In this document: one piece after another, positions 12,801 through 24,259 of the stretch
Position numbering within the stretch: position 1 is the stretch's first letter
Layout: every line of letters begins with the position of its first letter
Assembly (NCBI GenBank): GCA_947184155.2
Contig: CAMXCT020001402.1
Location: 565,049-629,048 of the forward strand
Length of the DNA stretch: 64,000 nucleotides
Direction: 5' to 3'
Source: Cladocopium goreaui
Lineage: Eukaryota > Sar > Dinophyceae > Suessiales > Symbiodiniaceae
Program-made: the position numbers and the translations under genes
The notes under the pieces: model-generated
The model's database searches: none
The model's input: only the letters and a program-made list of their open reading frames with translations
Told to the model about the DNA's origin: nothing

Positions 12801-15661
12801 CCAGTACCTGACCCATCCCATGATGACGTGGAACTGTTCCCTTTATATCCCCTCATCACAAGCTCATGATTTCAAGCAGAGATTGGCACATGGTAATGAT
12901 ATTGATTGATATTGATTGATATTGATTGATATTGATTGATATTGATTGATATTGTAGTGATATTATAGTGATGTTCGGAGTCTTTCATTGTCATCCATTG
13001 TCCACAAACGCGATTCATGCTTCCTGCGATCACGTCGTAGAGCTTGATCACATGCGGGTGCCTCAAACTTCCTGGATGCAGACAGGTGCATTGGATTGGC
13101 AGTGTGATTTCAATTGGGAAGTTTGAACATGGAATTTGCGATTAGTAGGTTAGGGTATTTTTATGTATATTCAACATGTATCCCGGACGGGCTTTTAATC
13201 GTTTTAATCCAGCCATTCGCACTAAGAATTGAAGATCAAATGATGGAACTGAAGTTCTGAATGGATGAAAAAAGGAATGGACACGTTAGACTTGGCCGTT
13301 TCAAGCTCAGCTCGTTGGCGCTCATCCAATCATCCCCCATAAAGAGAGACAAGTATCGAACATGTAAAATACCGAAACAGTTGCGAAAAGTTGTATCCAT
13401 CATGCAATGTTTGTGTCTTTAATCCGCAATCTGTTATTGAACCATCCCTATTGGGGTTAATCATTTCCGGTCTAATAACTATTTCCAACAGTTTAAATCA
13501 GTTTAAATCCTTCAAATTCAAAACTGCTGGCCAGAGCCGTACCACATCACAGCGAGTTCACCTCGAAAGTGTGACCTTGAAAAAATAAGTACTGTAGATT
13601 TCCCATGATTTCCCAGCACAGTGTCCACCTGAATCCAAGCCCTCGCCCGCTGGTGTCTTCATTGAACCCCGCTGTGCGATATCCCCTGTGCCAATTGGTG
13701 TTTACCCCCTAGCTGTTCATTCACCAGAAATGACAGAGTACCAATTTTTTTTATCACTGATCATCCCTGATCTCTTCTTCGTCTTCTTCTTCCTCCTTTG
13801 CTCACTAATCAGACCTTCATTTTCTCTAATTTCCCAAACCAAACCAGCCATGCATCGAAGCAAAGACATCTCTCTTAAGGCGGTGGTTGGCACCCCCTCC
13901 TCTGTATTGCAAGGACTCCTGGCAGAGTGAAGTCAAGTTGCAAAAAGGTTGCTGAGGTTACCAGCTATCACCACCTGTGGCAATACTTGAAGTCTGCGGT
14001 ATCATTAGGAGTGGAATCTCAACAGGCCCCAGAGCATCAACAGAGTCTTGAGTGGAGGCAACTGTTCTCCATTAAACACATTATAAACAAATTTTATTTG
14101 AACATTTTCTATCCATTTTTTTGCCCAGTTGATACAATCCATGGTGTTGTGATGCCATTTTGTGCCACCATGGCTCCTCTTGATGGCCACCCGGCGGCCA
14201 GTGGTCAAACAGCTGGCGCCATAGACAGTGCCATAGGATCCCTGGACATGGCGGACGTCGAGCGTCGGCGAACATGGAACTGTGGCAGATTGTAGCCTGA
14301 CCAGACCTTTGTATATTGGATGTATAATGATTGAATAATGATCAATACATATCATTACCTGGTATTTATTCTCTAACATAGACATACATAGACATATTAC
14401 CAGCAATCTAATAAGAATCCCTGCTCATTGATCCATTTCTGACACATAACATCCCACATTTATGGATATCAATCCCCAACAAGTTGGCATCTGATCTCCA
14501 ACAAATCAAAAAAAAATCAAATCCATAGGATATAATCACCTGGGCTTACTAATAACATTAGATAAACAACACTGGTGACCATGGTGAATATCAAAATAGC
14601 TGGCTGGAATTCATGGATGTTCATTTCCTCCAAACATGGTAACCCTATGTAACCCTGGTAGTTCATAGGTTTTGGATGGTTCGTTTTTTTTTTCGAAAAA
14701 AACATCCCTGTGGCCCTCCCAATTTCCTCACCGATCTTCTCTGCTACGGCGTAGTGTCGCCGCACCTCGCTCAGAGCCTCCTGAGGCACCAAAAAGTCAC
14801 CCAAATTGGGTCGTCTAATGGTTTCAACGCAGGGGATTTCAATGGATTTAATTCTGAAAAAAGGGGAGGTATAGAAATAGGACATCCAACCAGGATCTGA
14901 TGTTGTAGGCTTTGATCGAGTAAAAGAACAATCTTCCCAGTAAATGTTTCCCATGGAAGAAATTCATGATACACGATGAAATCTAGGTAAAATCGATGGC
15001 TTTTCGCCGTTCTTTTTCCGCCTGGGACTTTGGTGATCAAATCTGCCAGCAGTTGGATAACCGCCTACAGGTTAGTTGTTGTTTTTGGGCAACACGGTCT
15101 CAAAATAGATGAGTTGTGTGGCATCGTTCCAGATTTTTGAAGCCAAAATAAGAAACTGTTGGAACCGCCAATCGGGTGAAGAATGCTTAAATGGTTGACC
15201 TTTGCCCTTTCGCAAGCTGACGTGGCTGGCTGGAACATCATCGACGGATAAGGACATTCATGCAGAAATTTGGGATTCTTTGCAGGACGTGGCACAATAG
15301 TCACCTCTGTTAGGCAGCTTTCCTCTTGAAGTGTCTGAACATACCCGAAAAATGGCCATTTCAGACCTGGATTCTCAGACCTGTCAGATACGTCTCCTCC
15401 TCACTCGCCATGCGTGGGGCCGAAGCACTTGGGGAGTGGTTCGAAGTACTGCGTCCAAAATGTATCCAAACACTTGGACCATAGTGACAATATGAGATCA
15501 AAGATGCAATAGATGCAGACTTTGGGATCTAACTTGGATGGTTTGCTACTAAAATTTCTTGTTCCCAACAAATTCCGTGAAGGATGCCACTTCATCCCCA
15601 CAGATCGACGCTGTGCCGGCCCTGCCGTGTCGTCTACGTCACGAGCCGACGGCGAGCCGGA
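6814..15661 (-). CDS. CDK-type (CMGC) serine/threonine protein kinase, multi-exon
   Basis: A full cyclin-dependent-kinase-like catalytic domain can be joined from 15 minus-strand exons: 14780-14727, 14241-14169, 13901-13857, 13071-13024, 12403-12284, 12119-12077, 11709-11629, 11289-11256, 10762-10681, 9896-9824, 9557-9541, 9293-9243, 8238-8197, 7481-7423 and 6903-6814 (TGA). Together they give 912 nt, 303 codons plus stop, with no phase conflict. An upstream exon 15661-15602 (SGSPSARDVDDTAGPAQR) is a plausible N-terminal linker. Landmarks in order: glycine loop IGEGSYGTVYGA, VAIK lysine, PTTALRE in helix C, LRHPHVIKLYDVI, HRDLKPQN catalytic loop, DLG in place of DFG, THQVCTLWYRSIELLLG, MDVWSLGCILSEM, LFPGD, LLGTPSEITWPGV and RMTAPQALRHPF. 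Length and spacing follow CDK2 closely. PTTALRE at the PSTAIRE position suggests cyclin binding. Oddities are DLG for DFG and SIE for APE. The start codon was not found. Confidence 0.88.
9541..9557 (-). CDS. 17-nt microexon of the CDK-type kinase
   Basis: The reading G-ATC-TTC-AAG-CTG-CTT-G lies between acceptor TCTCCCAG and donor GTGCGG. It supplies the IFKLLG segment that links CEIDTIF(R) of the preceding exon (GC donor at 9823) to the TPSEITWPGV exon (acceptor CTGAG before 9293). Phase is 2 in and 1 out, and the kinase alignment has neither gap nor insertion when it is included. Confidence 0.8.
12897..12955. repeat. Tandem ATTGATTGAT-type repeat in a kinase intron
   Basis: Five to six direct copies of a 10-bp ATTGATTGAT-type unit, followed by ATTGTAGTGATATTATAGTGATG. 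It lies inside the intron between the kinase exons at 13071-13024 and 12403-12284. Confidence 0.85.
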
Positions 15662-17729
15662 CTGCTACGGACGGCTCACCAACGAGATACCATGGGATAA
15701 CATGACCTATCAACAAACTAAAACATATTCAAAAATTACAAACCAAAGTGTTTCCAAAATTTCAGTGACTACACTAGATTGAATCCGAATCTATGAATCT
15801 TCCGTCCAAGCCGTTCTCCAACTGCTCTTGTCGCGACAGAGCCTCTCTTGGAGAGAAGCAATTGGTGACAGCGTAGACATCTGTTGGTATCCTTATTTAT
15901 CCTTATCCATTTGCCATCAATGCTTCGATGTGGAGATTTCACCATCGACGGCCCACAGGTTGATCATCCCAAAGCGACAGCGGTGCTTCCCTTTTTGTCA
16001 CATGTTTTCAGCAGCGTGGTGGAATCCTTAGCCGGTCACAGGGGTCACAGGGGTCACAATGGCAATGTCAATGGCATCCTGGTGCTATCGCAGAAGTCAA
16101 TTTATACTGGGATGCGCATGAAAAAGGACTGCACCTAAATACTGAGACGAGTTTTTGATCACGAATTTTTCTCGAGACACGCAATTTTGTTATGACATTT
16201 TTGCAATGAGAATCAGAGGAACATAACATATTGTAATATATTTGTCAATTTAGACCAGTACATGTCACACCTTTTGCGGTCGGGGTGGCAAACAAACAAC
16301 ATGAACAAATGACAAGATATAGTGAACTATAGTGGCTAGTGGACATGGCCCCTTTCCGAAAAATTTTTGTATCTGATCCGTATAATCCTCATTACCCAAT
16401 GAATGTCTATTGCCTAGTGTTTCTAAACAAAAATGCCGTCAGTTCCTTGAACGATCAAACAACACCATCGAAGGACAAACTTGTGAGTTTGGTTGAACTG
16501 CCAAGACTCTGCAACAAACTTCACTCTCATCCAAGAACTCTACGCCACCCAAAAAATAGATGAACATGGACAACAGAATGGATGGAAAACTAACAGTACT
16601 ACCATCCTTTCGATTCAACTTCGTTGCCCTTTCCTTTCGCAACCGTCTGGGATTGCCTTGAAATCCGTGGCCCTCATCACGCCACATCACCTCACTTCAA
16701 ACCATTTGGATGCAGAAATCCACATTGTGCACAGTTCTTTGGATGATCCACTGGCACAGCTGGTGCATTTTTTATTCTCAGCTGGTGGTTGTTCGCAGTT
16801 TCAAAAACAACTGGCACCAAGTGGCACCAAGTGGCATGGCCAAAGACATGCATCTTAAGCGCCTGCGGTTCACATATCAGGATGGCTTCATCGGTACATG
16901 TGTTGAAGGTACTGCAAACATATGGTACTTTGTAGCAACAGAACCCACAGTTGGGTGCAACATATGCTACAAACACTGGAGTTGCCACAATCTCATCAAA
17001 GGATCAGTAAACTTCATCTAGTGAATATATCGGCATTTTGGGGTGAAACAGAGTTCTGCTGAATTTCATGGGGCTTCAACCAACCCTGATGTTGGTGTAT
17101 ACCATCTATGGCGAAAACATCATATACCCTACCCCGTCAAGCAACCAAACTCTAAGGTCACCCAAATTCCCAAATGTCAAGGAACCGCACCATATTTTAG
17201 TGGTGAAATGACATGTTCAACGGGTAAATCATATTCAAACCATTGGAAAATGGGCAAAGGTCAAACCCATGCCATCAAAAACGACCAATCGAGTGTGGGT
17301 CCATTGGTGCCCCAGTTTTGGCCTATGCCCAGCTTACATATTCCCGATTTTTTTTGTGATTCAAGACTATTCTTGGTGATTAATAAGCTAAATCAGTTAA
17401 AACATAATTTCTATTGGACAATCATCATTTATTGTACCATAAGATACATCCTCATTTTGAACACATCACCATTTGATATGGGAAAAAAAGATGGTACATG
17501 TAAAACTGGGAATCACCATTAGCCAGCCGTTATTTTCTGCGGATGTCCCACTATGTCGCTATGTTTTTGACATTCCTTACTTCTATTTACTTCTCATATC
17601 CCACAAGATCCCATCATGTTCCCTTATTTGCCATCATATTCCCTGATATCCCATGAATCTTTCCCATACTATTCCCATACTATTCCCGAATATCCCACTG
17701 TAGCGCCATGAAATCTCCATGCTTTGGGC
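15662..17729. other. No securely supported gene
   Basis: Upstream flank of the kinase gene on the minus strand. Fragments such as CRFGMINLWAVDG (minus, about 15955-16000, followed by a GTGAAA donor) could be an exon. Nothing here joins into a recognisable protein. The frames at 16.7-17.5 kb on either strand have non-coding composition. Confidence 0.45.
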
Positions 17730-19556
17730 CTCATCCTTCTCCGTCTCCTTCAGCCGCGGCCATCGGATCACGCAGCTCAGTTCTTTGCCCACCTCCTCAA
17801 ACTGGGAAAGTTGTGGAACCAGAGATTTGTTGATTTTTCCAAGGAAAAGACATAACTTGACATAACATTTGGATGTGGTACAATTGTCGAAGGAACTTTA
17901 GATGTCAAACTTCCGACAGATGAAGCAGCAGAGGCAGGAGTCAGAGAAGAGAAGAAAGAGTCAGAAGAAAGAAGATCAATGTGCGCGAAAAGGTAGAAAA
18001 GCCGCGAAACATGGTGTTTTTCCAATGTTTTGTTGCTTCGGAGGGTCCCAGCACGATTCTTTCAAGTAGAGGGCTGTGTTCAAGAATGTCATGGATTCCC
18101 TCAATGTGACTAATTTCGCGGCTTGAAAGGGATAGACAAAAACGCCACCAACTGGTGGATTTGAAGGGGCTCCCGACATGAAAGTAAAAATACACATTGC
18201 TGTACAATGCTGTGAACAGGCGAAACAAAGCAACACGCAGTCGAAACAGGACAATATCAACATGCTCAAAGTAACACGTTGCCAGGAACCCCCCGAATCA
18301 ACTGGACTTCCACTTCCGTTGCTCTTGCGTTTGACACGCTCTTTCTCGAATCACATATCGAGACTGAAAATCATGGCGCGCAATTCCCCAAAAATTGAAG
18401 ATATCAACATATCACATAGATATATATCTCTCAATAAATCGCCTGAGTTTAGGCTTCAAATCAGATGAAGCCAAGCAAAATGGTTCCCAGGCCCAGCTCC
18501 TCTCTACCAGTGCTGGGAATTGTTGCCAAGGCCTTCGCCGCCGTGCTCAGCACCTGAGAATCAGTGATTTTGCAGACCCGAATTTTGATCCTGACATTGA
18601 TTTGTAGGACATAAAAAAAATCTGAACCTAGATTCACCTCACCTCTTTTCTGCAAGGAAACATAAAGAAACTAAGAGATGACTTGGGGCACAACTAAAAC
18701 AATCAGGCTGCAACCGGCTGCAACAGTTCAAAAAATCAACGGCGCCCTCAAATTGGGATGGGCACCGTATCATGCTGCGCTTTCATCTTGATGGCTGCAC
18801 CAGCAAACTCGCAACGGTAGGCGGCGACCCGTGAAGTTGCACAAATACATTTGCGACTTTCGGAACTGTGGAAACTCAAAGGCAATATTACTGAAATCAG
18901 AATTTTGCAAAGGCACCCAAGAGTATAGTTTGCCCACATATGGCTACTCCAAATATGGCTGTTCAATTTCAAACAAATACAAAACACCAGTGGTACCTAG
19001 TACCAACATCAAAAAGAAAGAACTTTTCGTCACGCCATCCATTGGTGACCGGCTCTTGAACAGACCAATCAAAATACCAAGGAAATTTCAGTTTTGGATG
19101 CTTGGAAGGGGTGAAGTAAGTTCCTTGGCAAAACTATGCTGCTTAGTAGGCACCTGTCTGACAGACCCCACCTTGCGGTGTCGGACGACCACAGCGGTGG
19201 AAAGCCTGCAGATGGCCATGAGGCGTACTGTAAGTCCTGAAGTAAAATGAAGGAAACCCATAAATGTCATATGAATCATTTGGTCGGCATATGGGTACTG
19301 TATACTCCACTTCCACAAAGGTGATGAAAAACTACCATAAGAACTATAAGGTTTGCGTATAAGGTTTGGACACCATTTACGACCCATATTTCAATATAAT
19401 TCAATAGTTGCCGACAAGTAGTCTCAGCAGAATCTTTTGGTTTTCCGTTGAGGTGGACCTTCCCCGCCCCAGTCGCTGCGGCGCTTTGTCACATCCGTGT
19501 GGGGCGTCACCACGAGAGGTTTCTCGGGAGTGTCCACCATGGTCCACCTGTGCCAT
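17730..19556 (-). CDS. Fragmentary multi-exon gene, unknown function
   Basis: Several minus-strand segments have clean splice borders and protein-like composition. 19227-19172 contains RLMAICRLSTAVVVRHRK (acceptor CTTACAG, donor GTGGGG). 18553-18508 contains VLSTAAKALATIPST (acceptor TTCTCAG, donor GTAGAG). 17801-17730 contains FEEVGKELSCVIRWPRLKET (acceptor TTCCCAG, GC donor). A further open stretch starts with ATG at 19556 (MAQVDHGGHSRETSRGDAP) and runs to about 19400. A segment around 18770-18866 is open in two frames and cannot be decided. The phases do not all connect, so exons are missing or two genes are mixed. No domain is recognised; orientation matches the neighbouring genes. Confidence 0.4.
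17887..18050. repeat. Dispersed repeat, copy A of a duplicated segment
   Basis: This segment shares long stretches with 19740-20077. These include the block around CGAAGGAACTTTAGATGTC, AGTCAGAGAAGAGAAG, AGAAGAAAGAAGATC and TGCGCGAAAAGGTAG, and an end around CGGAGGGTC. This copy has only a short GAGAA tract. Confidence 0.75.
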
Positions 19557-19739
19557 GCTGGGATACCAAAAATCAAAGAGACGAAAAACTATTGGAAAAA
19601 CAGATTTCAACCATTTCATAGGTCGACAAAGTGGTTTTATTTTTACTTTTTCTGAAAGTTGAGGGTTGGATCAAGTGTTGACTTTCCAAATTGGATGGTT
19701 TGGGATCCCAAGCAAATAGGATGTGAACATTAAACATAT

Positions 19740-20077
19740 TCGCCGAAGGAAGTTTAGAAGTCAAGTTTCCGACAATATGGGCAGATGAAAAGCAGAGATG
19801 GGAAGAGTCAGAGAAGAGAAGAGAAGAGAAGAGAAGAGACGAGAGGAGAAGAGAAGAGAAGAGAAGAGAAGAGAAGAGAAGAGAAGAGAAGAGAAGAGAA
19901 GAGAAGAGAAGAGAAGAGAAGAAAAGAGAAGAGAAGAGAAGAGAAGAAAAGAGAAGAGAAGAGAAGAAGAGAATAAGAAAAAGAGAAAGTCCCAGAAGAA
20001 AGAAGATCCAGGTGCGCGAAAAGGTAGGAAAGTCGCGAAAGACTGTGGTTTTTCAATGATTTGTGGCTCCGGAGGGT
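19740..20077. repeat. Dispersed repeat, copy B with expanded GAGAA tract
   Basis: The second copy of the segment at 17887-18050, same orientation. Between the shared blocks it carries an expanded GAGAA microsatellite at about 19810-19975. The frames through this tract, Arg/Glu/Lys-only on the plus strand and Ser/Leu/Phe on the minus, are microsatellite artefacts. Confidence 0.8.
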
Positions 20078-20129
20078 CGAAAAGTAGGCTCGCTAAAGCG
20101 GCGGGTGCGGAGCCAGCTGGCCAGATGAG

Positions 20130-20870
20130 AGATGAAAAAGTGCACGCCGTTGTGGCGCAAAACGCATTTCCAAGTCAAAATGTACAAAGCGCACCATGCT
20201 CGGACCACTTTTGAGAGTTGCGATGTCTAAAAAGTGCACGCCGCTGTGGCGCGAAGCAATGTTGAAAACACCGGGGGTTCGGACCACTTTTGGACGTTCA
20301 CATGTGCTTTCGCGCGGCAAGCGCGAGGGATTGTGGACCTTTTCAAAAATTAGCAAGCGTGAGGGTTTTGTGGCATTTTCAAAAAGGATGGCAGGCGTGG
20401 GGCATTTGAAGAGGATCTGCAAAGATGCATTTTCCGTGGCAGGCGCAGTACAAGAGACTTGTTTATCAGAGATGTTAGGAGGTCCGGGCGCTGATTTCAT
20501 GAGAGGGGTTGCATTTTGGAGCATCAGATCTTCAGGTTTGCTGAGATGATTTTGCGTGACAGGTGCAGCACTTCGTATGACCCAGTGGCACTTTTTCCTG
20601 GCAGGTGCAGTACTTTAGACAGATGGAGTGGACAAATCGCAAAACGCATTGGTACGAGGCCGTCAGCTCTGCACTCAACTTTCCATTTTTGAAGGACGTC
20701 TCGCCGAATTGCTTCGTTTTTGATGTTGTCAACTTCAAAAACTGAGGAAGTCTCGCAGAATTGCTTCGTTTTTGATGTTGCCAAGTGCAAAAATTGAGGA
20801 CGTCTCGCTGAATTGCTGCGAAAAACTGAGGAAGTCTCGCAGAATAGCTTCGATTTCAAGCTTGCAGATA
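20130..20870. repeat. Degenerate internal direct repeats
   Basis: Two repeat types follow each other. At about 20138-20330 the modules AAAAAGTGCACGCCG.TGTGGCGC and CGGACCACTTTTG recur about 90 bp apart. At about 20690-20860 a unit of about 57 bp (AAAACTGAGGAAGTCTCGCAG, then AATTGCTTCGTTTTTGATG) occurs about three and a half times with drift. Frames crossing the region are low in complexity and I do not call a gene. Confidence 0.65.
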
Positions 20871-20879
20871 GACAGATAG

Positions 20880-21515
20880 ATAGAGAGACAACTACAACTG
20901 CAACTACAACTGCAACTACAACTGCGACTAGAACTACAAGTACCACTCCACTACACTACAACACTACAACACTACAACACTACAACACTACTACTCCTAC
21001 TACTCCTACTACTCCTACTACTGCTACTACTGCTACTACTCCCACTACTCCTACTACTACTCCTACTACTACTACTACTACTACCACTACCACCACTACC
21101 ACCACCACCACCACCACCACCACAACTACAATTACAGCTACACTACATTGCACTAATTAAACTGCAGTACATTACAGCTACAAATACAACTACAAGTACA
21201 TTACGTTACACAACGCTACACTACACTAAGCACATTACATTACACAACAACTGCAGCTACCACTACATTGTACTACACGACACTAGACTACAACTACACT
21301 ATACCACGCTACAGTACGCAACACTACAGTACACTGCAATACACTATACCACGCTACAGTACACAACACTACAGTACACTGCAATAGCAACTACACTACA
21401 CTAATTAATTACACTACTTTACAACTACAACTTAAAACTACAACTTATAATTACAACTCCACTACACTACAACTACAGCTACACCTACAACTACAGATGC
21501 ACTACACCACACTAC
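20880..21515. repeat. Compound ACTACA / CTACTC / CCACCA microsatellite region
   Basis: Pyrimidine/A-rich simple sequence. CTACAACTGCAA units come first, then ACTACAAC, ACTCCTACT and CCACCACCA blocks, then looser CACTACAGTAC repeats to about 21510. The Thr-rich plus-strand frame is a repeat artefact. Confidence 0.9.
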
Positions 21516-21599
21516 ATCCAGCAGTTGTGGTGAGGTGACCACTGCAGCCATTGCAGCCATTCCAGAAAACAGAGCTCCAACCACCTTTCGGTCCATCAG

Positions 21600-24232
21600 T
21601 GGATTCGCTCTGCCATCCGTGATTCACAACAACCAACGTCTCCTATAGGTTTACTATTTTTGAAACTTCCGCCACCGCCTTGTGCGGTACTACTGGTAGT
21701 TGAAACTGCAATTTCAGCGTCCGACAAAGAATGTCTCTCAGGGTTTGAAACGAGCTTCATGAGATGGAAATGATGCAGATCAAGATTGGAATAGATTGGA
21801 ATATTGAAACTTTCAACATTCAATCAGCGTCTGACGTTTCATCCAAAATTCTGCATGTCGCGTTGGAGGCACAGCCATCACAGCCTCTTCTTCCATTCTG
21901 TCCAGGTCTCACGGATCTCGCAGAAGAAGCGCAAGGAACGTTCATCGTTCAGTTCCTGGAGAAATATCGATAACAAATCCAGGCCAATCAGAAGTTGCAA
22001 TGCCTGTGTGTTTCCTTTGGTTTAGAAATAGTCAGTCAGAACAGATAAGGAAGAATGTGCTGCAGTACCCAAAGTTGCTGCGGCGCAAATGATTTCAAGC
22101 TCGCAGAGCATGTCTTTTGTGAAACTTCATTTCAAACACAAATTCGAGTCTTGCAGCTGGAAATGCAAAAGCTGCAAACTCAGTAGCCCGGTGAATCCTC
22201 GGGCATCTGTTGACCTCTCTTTTGTTTTCTCGTGTCTTTCAAGTCTTCAGACTGCAATTGAAGAAGCTGTTGGTTGGAAAGTATCATTTTTTGTTTGAGA
22301 GCGCGCTCCACATGCTCCAGGTCTTTCAAGCAGTAGACTTCTCGGCTCTTGGATGGTACTGGTGCTCGACGATTTCTCAGGGCACGGTGTGTTGCTTGCT
22401 CCACCAGCGCAGCCCTTCTCGGATCACCAAATATCCAGAGGCCTACCATGGTCTTGAAATGGAAATCTCTAAATGTAGCATGCTTGGCGTATTGCCTGAT
22501 GCACCAGTCACCTGGAAATTCAGGAAATGGAAAAGTTGGTCCCGCCCAGCTTCAAGATGCAGTAAGAGTCATCGAGCTGATCGTCGTCACGGGGCTCTCC
22601 ATCAGCGCTTCTCCAGCGATCCTCCAGGGCAATCAAATGGATGAGGCCGTAGCTGTAAAGAGAATCTGGACGACCACGAGGCAGCAAGAAGTTGGTCATG
22701 GCTGATTTCAAGTCGGCGACCATATGCATCATTGTCATCATCAGTCCATGCATATGGGGACGTTGTTGCTTGAAGAGTGCACCACGACGCAGGGTGGTCT
22801 TGATCGCGTTCAAATTCTTCATACGCATCTTGGGCATGACCATCCAAGGTGGTTGGAGCTTTGCACAACATATCTCTTTGTCAATCTATTTTGTTAGAAT
22901 TGGTACGGCATATTCTATCCCCTTTTAATCCAACAGTATATTCGAATTATATTCTAACAAGCATGGTGGAAACTTATGAATCACGAAGCCAAACCTCAGA
23001 TGCGCGGCAGAGCTGGAAGCAGAGTGTAATGATTCCAAGAGCCACTAAAGTGAAATACTTCAAGGAGGATTGGTTAAGGGAAAACACATATAGACATCTG
23101 AAACACAATCAAGATATGCTTCAAGAGACATTTTCAACGAGGTTGTCAAATGATGCCAAAGGCTGTGTCACAGGTGATTCACGTTCAAATAGATTCGAAT
23201 ACCAGAAACTTTCAGCTTTCTCCCAAACCTGCTCCCATGTCTCTGTTGTTAATCTCACGCTTCGATTCAAGGCATCTTGAAATGCAGCAAAGGCCTCAGT
23301 ACATTGCCTGTCGAAGCTTCGCAGCGCCTCTAGATCCTCTTCCTTGAAGAACCTTGGCACTAGATGCAAGTCTGCACCGCCACGCGTAGCCATAGAATTG
23401 ATGTCTTAGAGAAAAGGCTGTTGTACATTGCATGGATCAAGAGAAACGGAGCGGAGTCCGCCGAAACCTTAGATGAAACAGTAGAGAAAGTGAGAAGATG
23501 ACAGAAAATCAAAACCCGCTCACAAAAAACGCGGAAGTCTGCACAAGTGCCCGGCCGGGGCTTCAGCTGCAGACTTCCGCTTTTTGCTTGAAACGTCCCT
23601 GAAAAACTTGCTTTCCAAGAGGCTTCCTCCTGCCGGTCCTGAGGTTGCGAAGAAGGACTAGGACTGTACCGCATGACTTCGCCTTCCACGTCTGGAAGCG
23701 TCGGAGTGGCGCCTTGCCAGATACAGCCTGGCTGTTGACTATATCTCACTGTGTCTCCATCTGGATTCCCAGGCTGTGCCTCCATGTTGTACAGCCAGCT
23801 CTGCACCTGAGCTATCTCTCTAGCTTCTGGTGCGGCTCTGGCTCAAATCTGTCCCGTCAGTCTCCAGCATGCTGCCTGCGCTGGTCTCAGCAGCCACTGG
23901 TGGCATCTCCATCAACGCCAGCTGCAGCTCGTGCCTCTCTATTGTCTGCTTCTGCCTTAGTGAGATAGCCACGAGGTATATTGCTTGGGCTCCATGGAGC
24001 TTCATCTTCAGGCCTTACAGGACCGCTGAAGGAGCTTCAGGGCCCTCTCCAGCTGCAGCTGGAGCCGCAAAGAAGTGCGGGCTTATATCGATTCTTCCAT
24101 CCATCTCCTGCGTTGGCTCAATCAAGGGCTCATTGCCCTGAACCAAGCCTCCTTGAGAGGAGATCAATCCAAACATGCTTTGAGCCGCTGTCTGCGCCAG
24201 GGTTCTTTGAGTCGTTGTGAGTTCGTGCAATT
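21600..24232 (-). CDS. Unknown protein, Gln/Glu-rich with helical segments, multi-exon or decayed
   Basis: Minus-strand segments with coding composition, in order. 24232-24019 (LHELTTTQRTLAQTAAQSMF; donor GTAAGG) joins in phase across a 63-nt interval to 23955 onward (QKQTIERHELQLALMEMPP). Then 23840-23545 in a shifted frame (EAREIAQVQSWLYNMEAQPG; later EEASWKASFSGTFQAKSG). Then 23393-23121, opening with ATG (MATRGGADLHLVPRFFKEED, then WEQVWEKAESFWYSNLF). Then 22830-22525 (ADLKSAMTNFLLPRGRPDSL, ending DDDQLDDSYCILKLG), 22445-22180 (FGDPRRAALVEQATHRALRN, then KDLEHVERALKQKM) and about 21975-21890 (LQELNDERSLRFFCEIRETW). GC3-rich codons and charged helices argue for real coding sequence. No domain is recognised. 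It could be a cellular coiled-coil protein or a retroelement-derived frame. A frame break at 23820-23846 is unexplained. Confidence 0.5.
23531..23580. other. GC-rich hairpin
   Basis: Perfect 13-bp inverted repeat GCGGAAGTCTGCA (23531-23543) and TGCAGACTTCCGC (23568-23580), enclosing a 24-nt loop that itself contains CCCGGCCGGGG. It sits at the apparent 3' end of a minus-strand coding segment. Confidence 0.75.
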
Positions 24233-24259
24233 CTGGAAGTATGCAATGCAATGCCGTGG

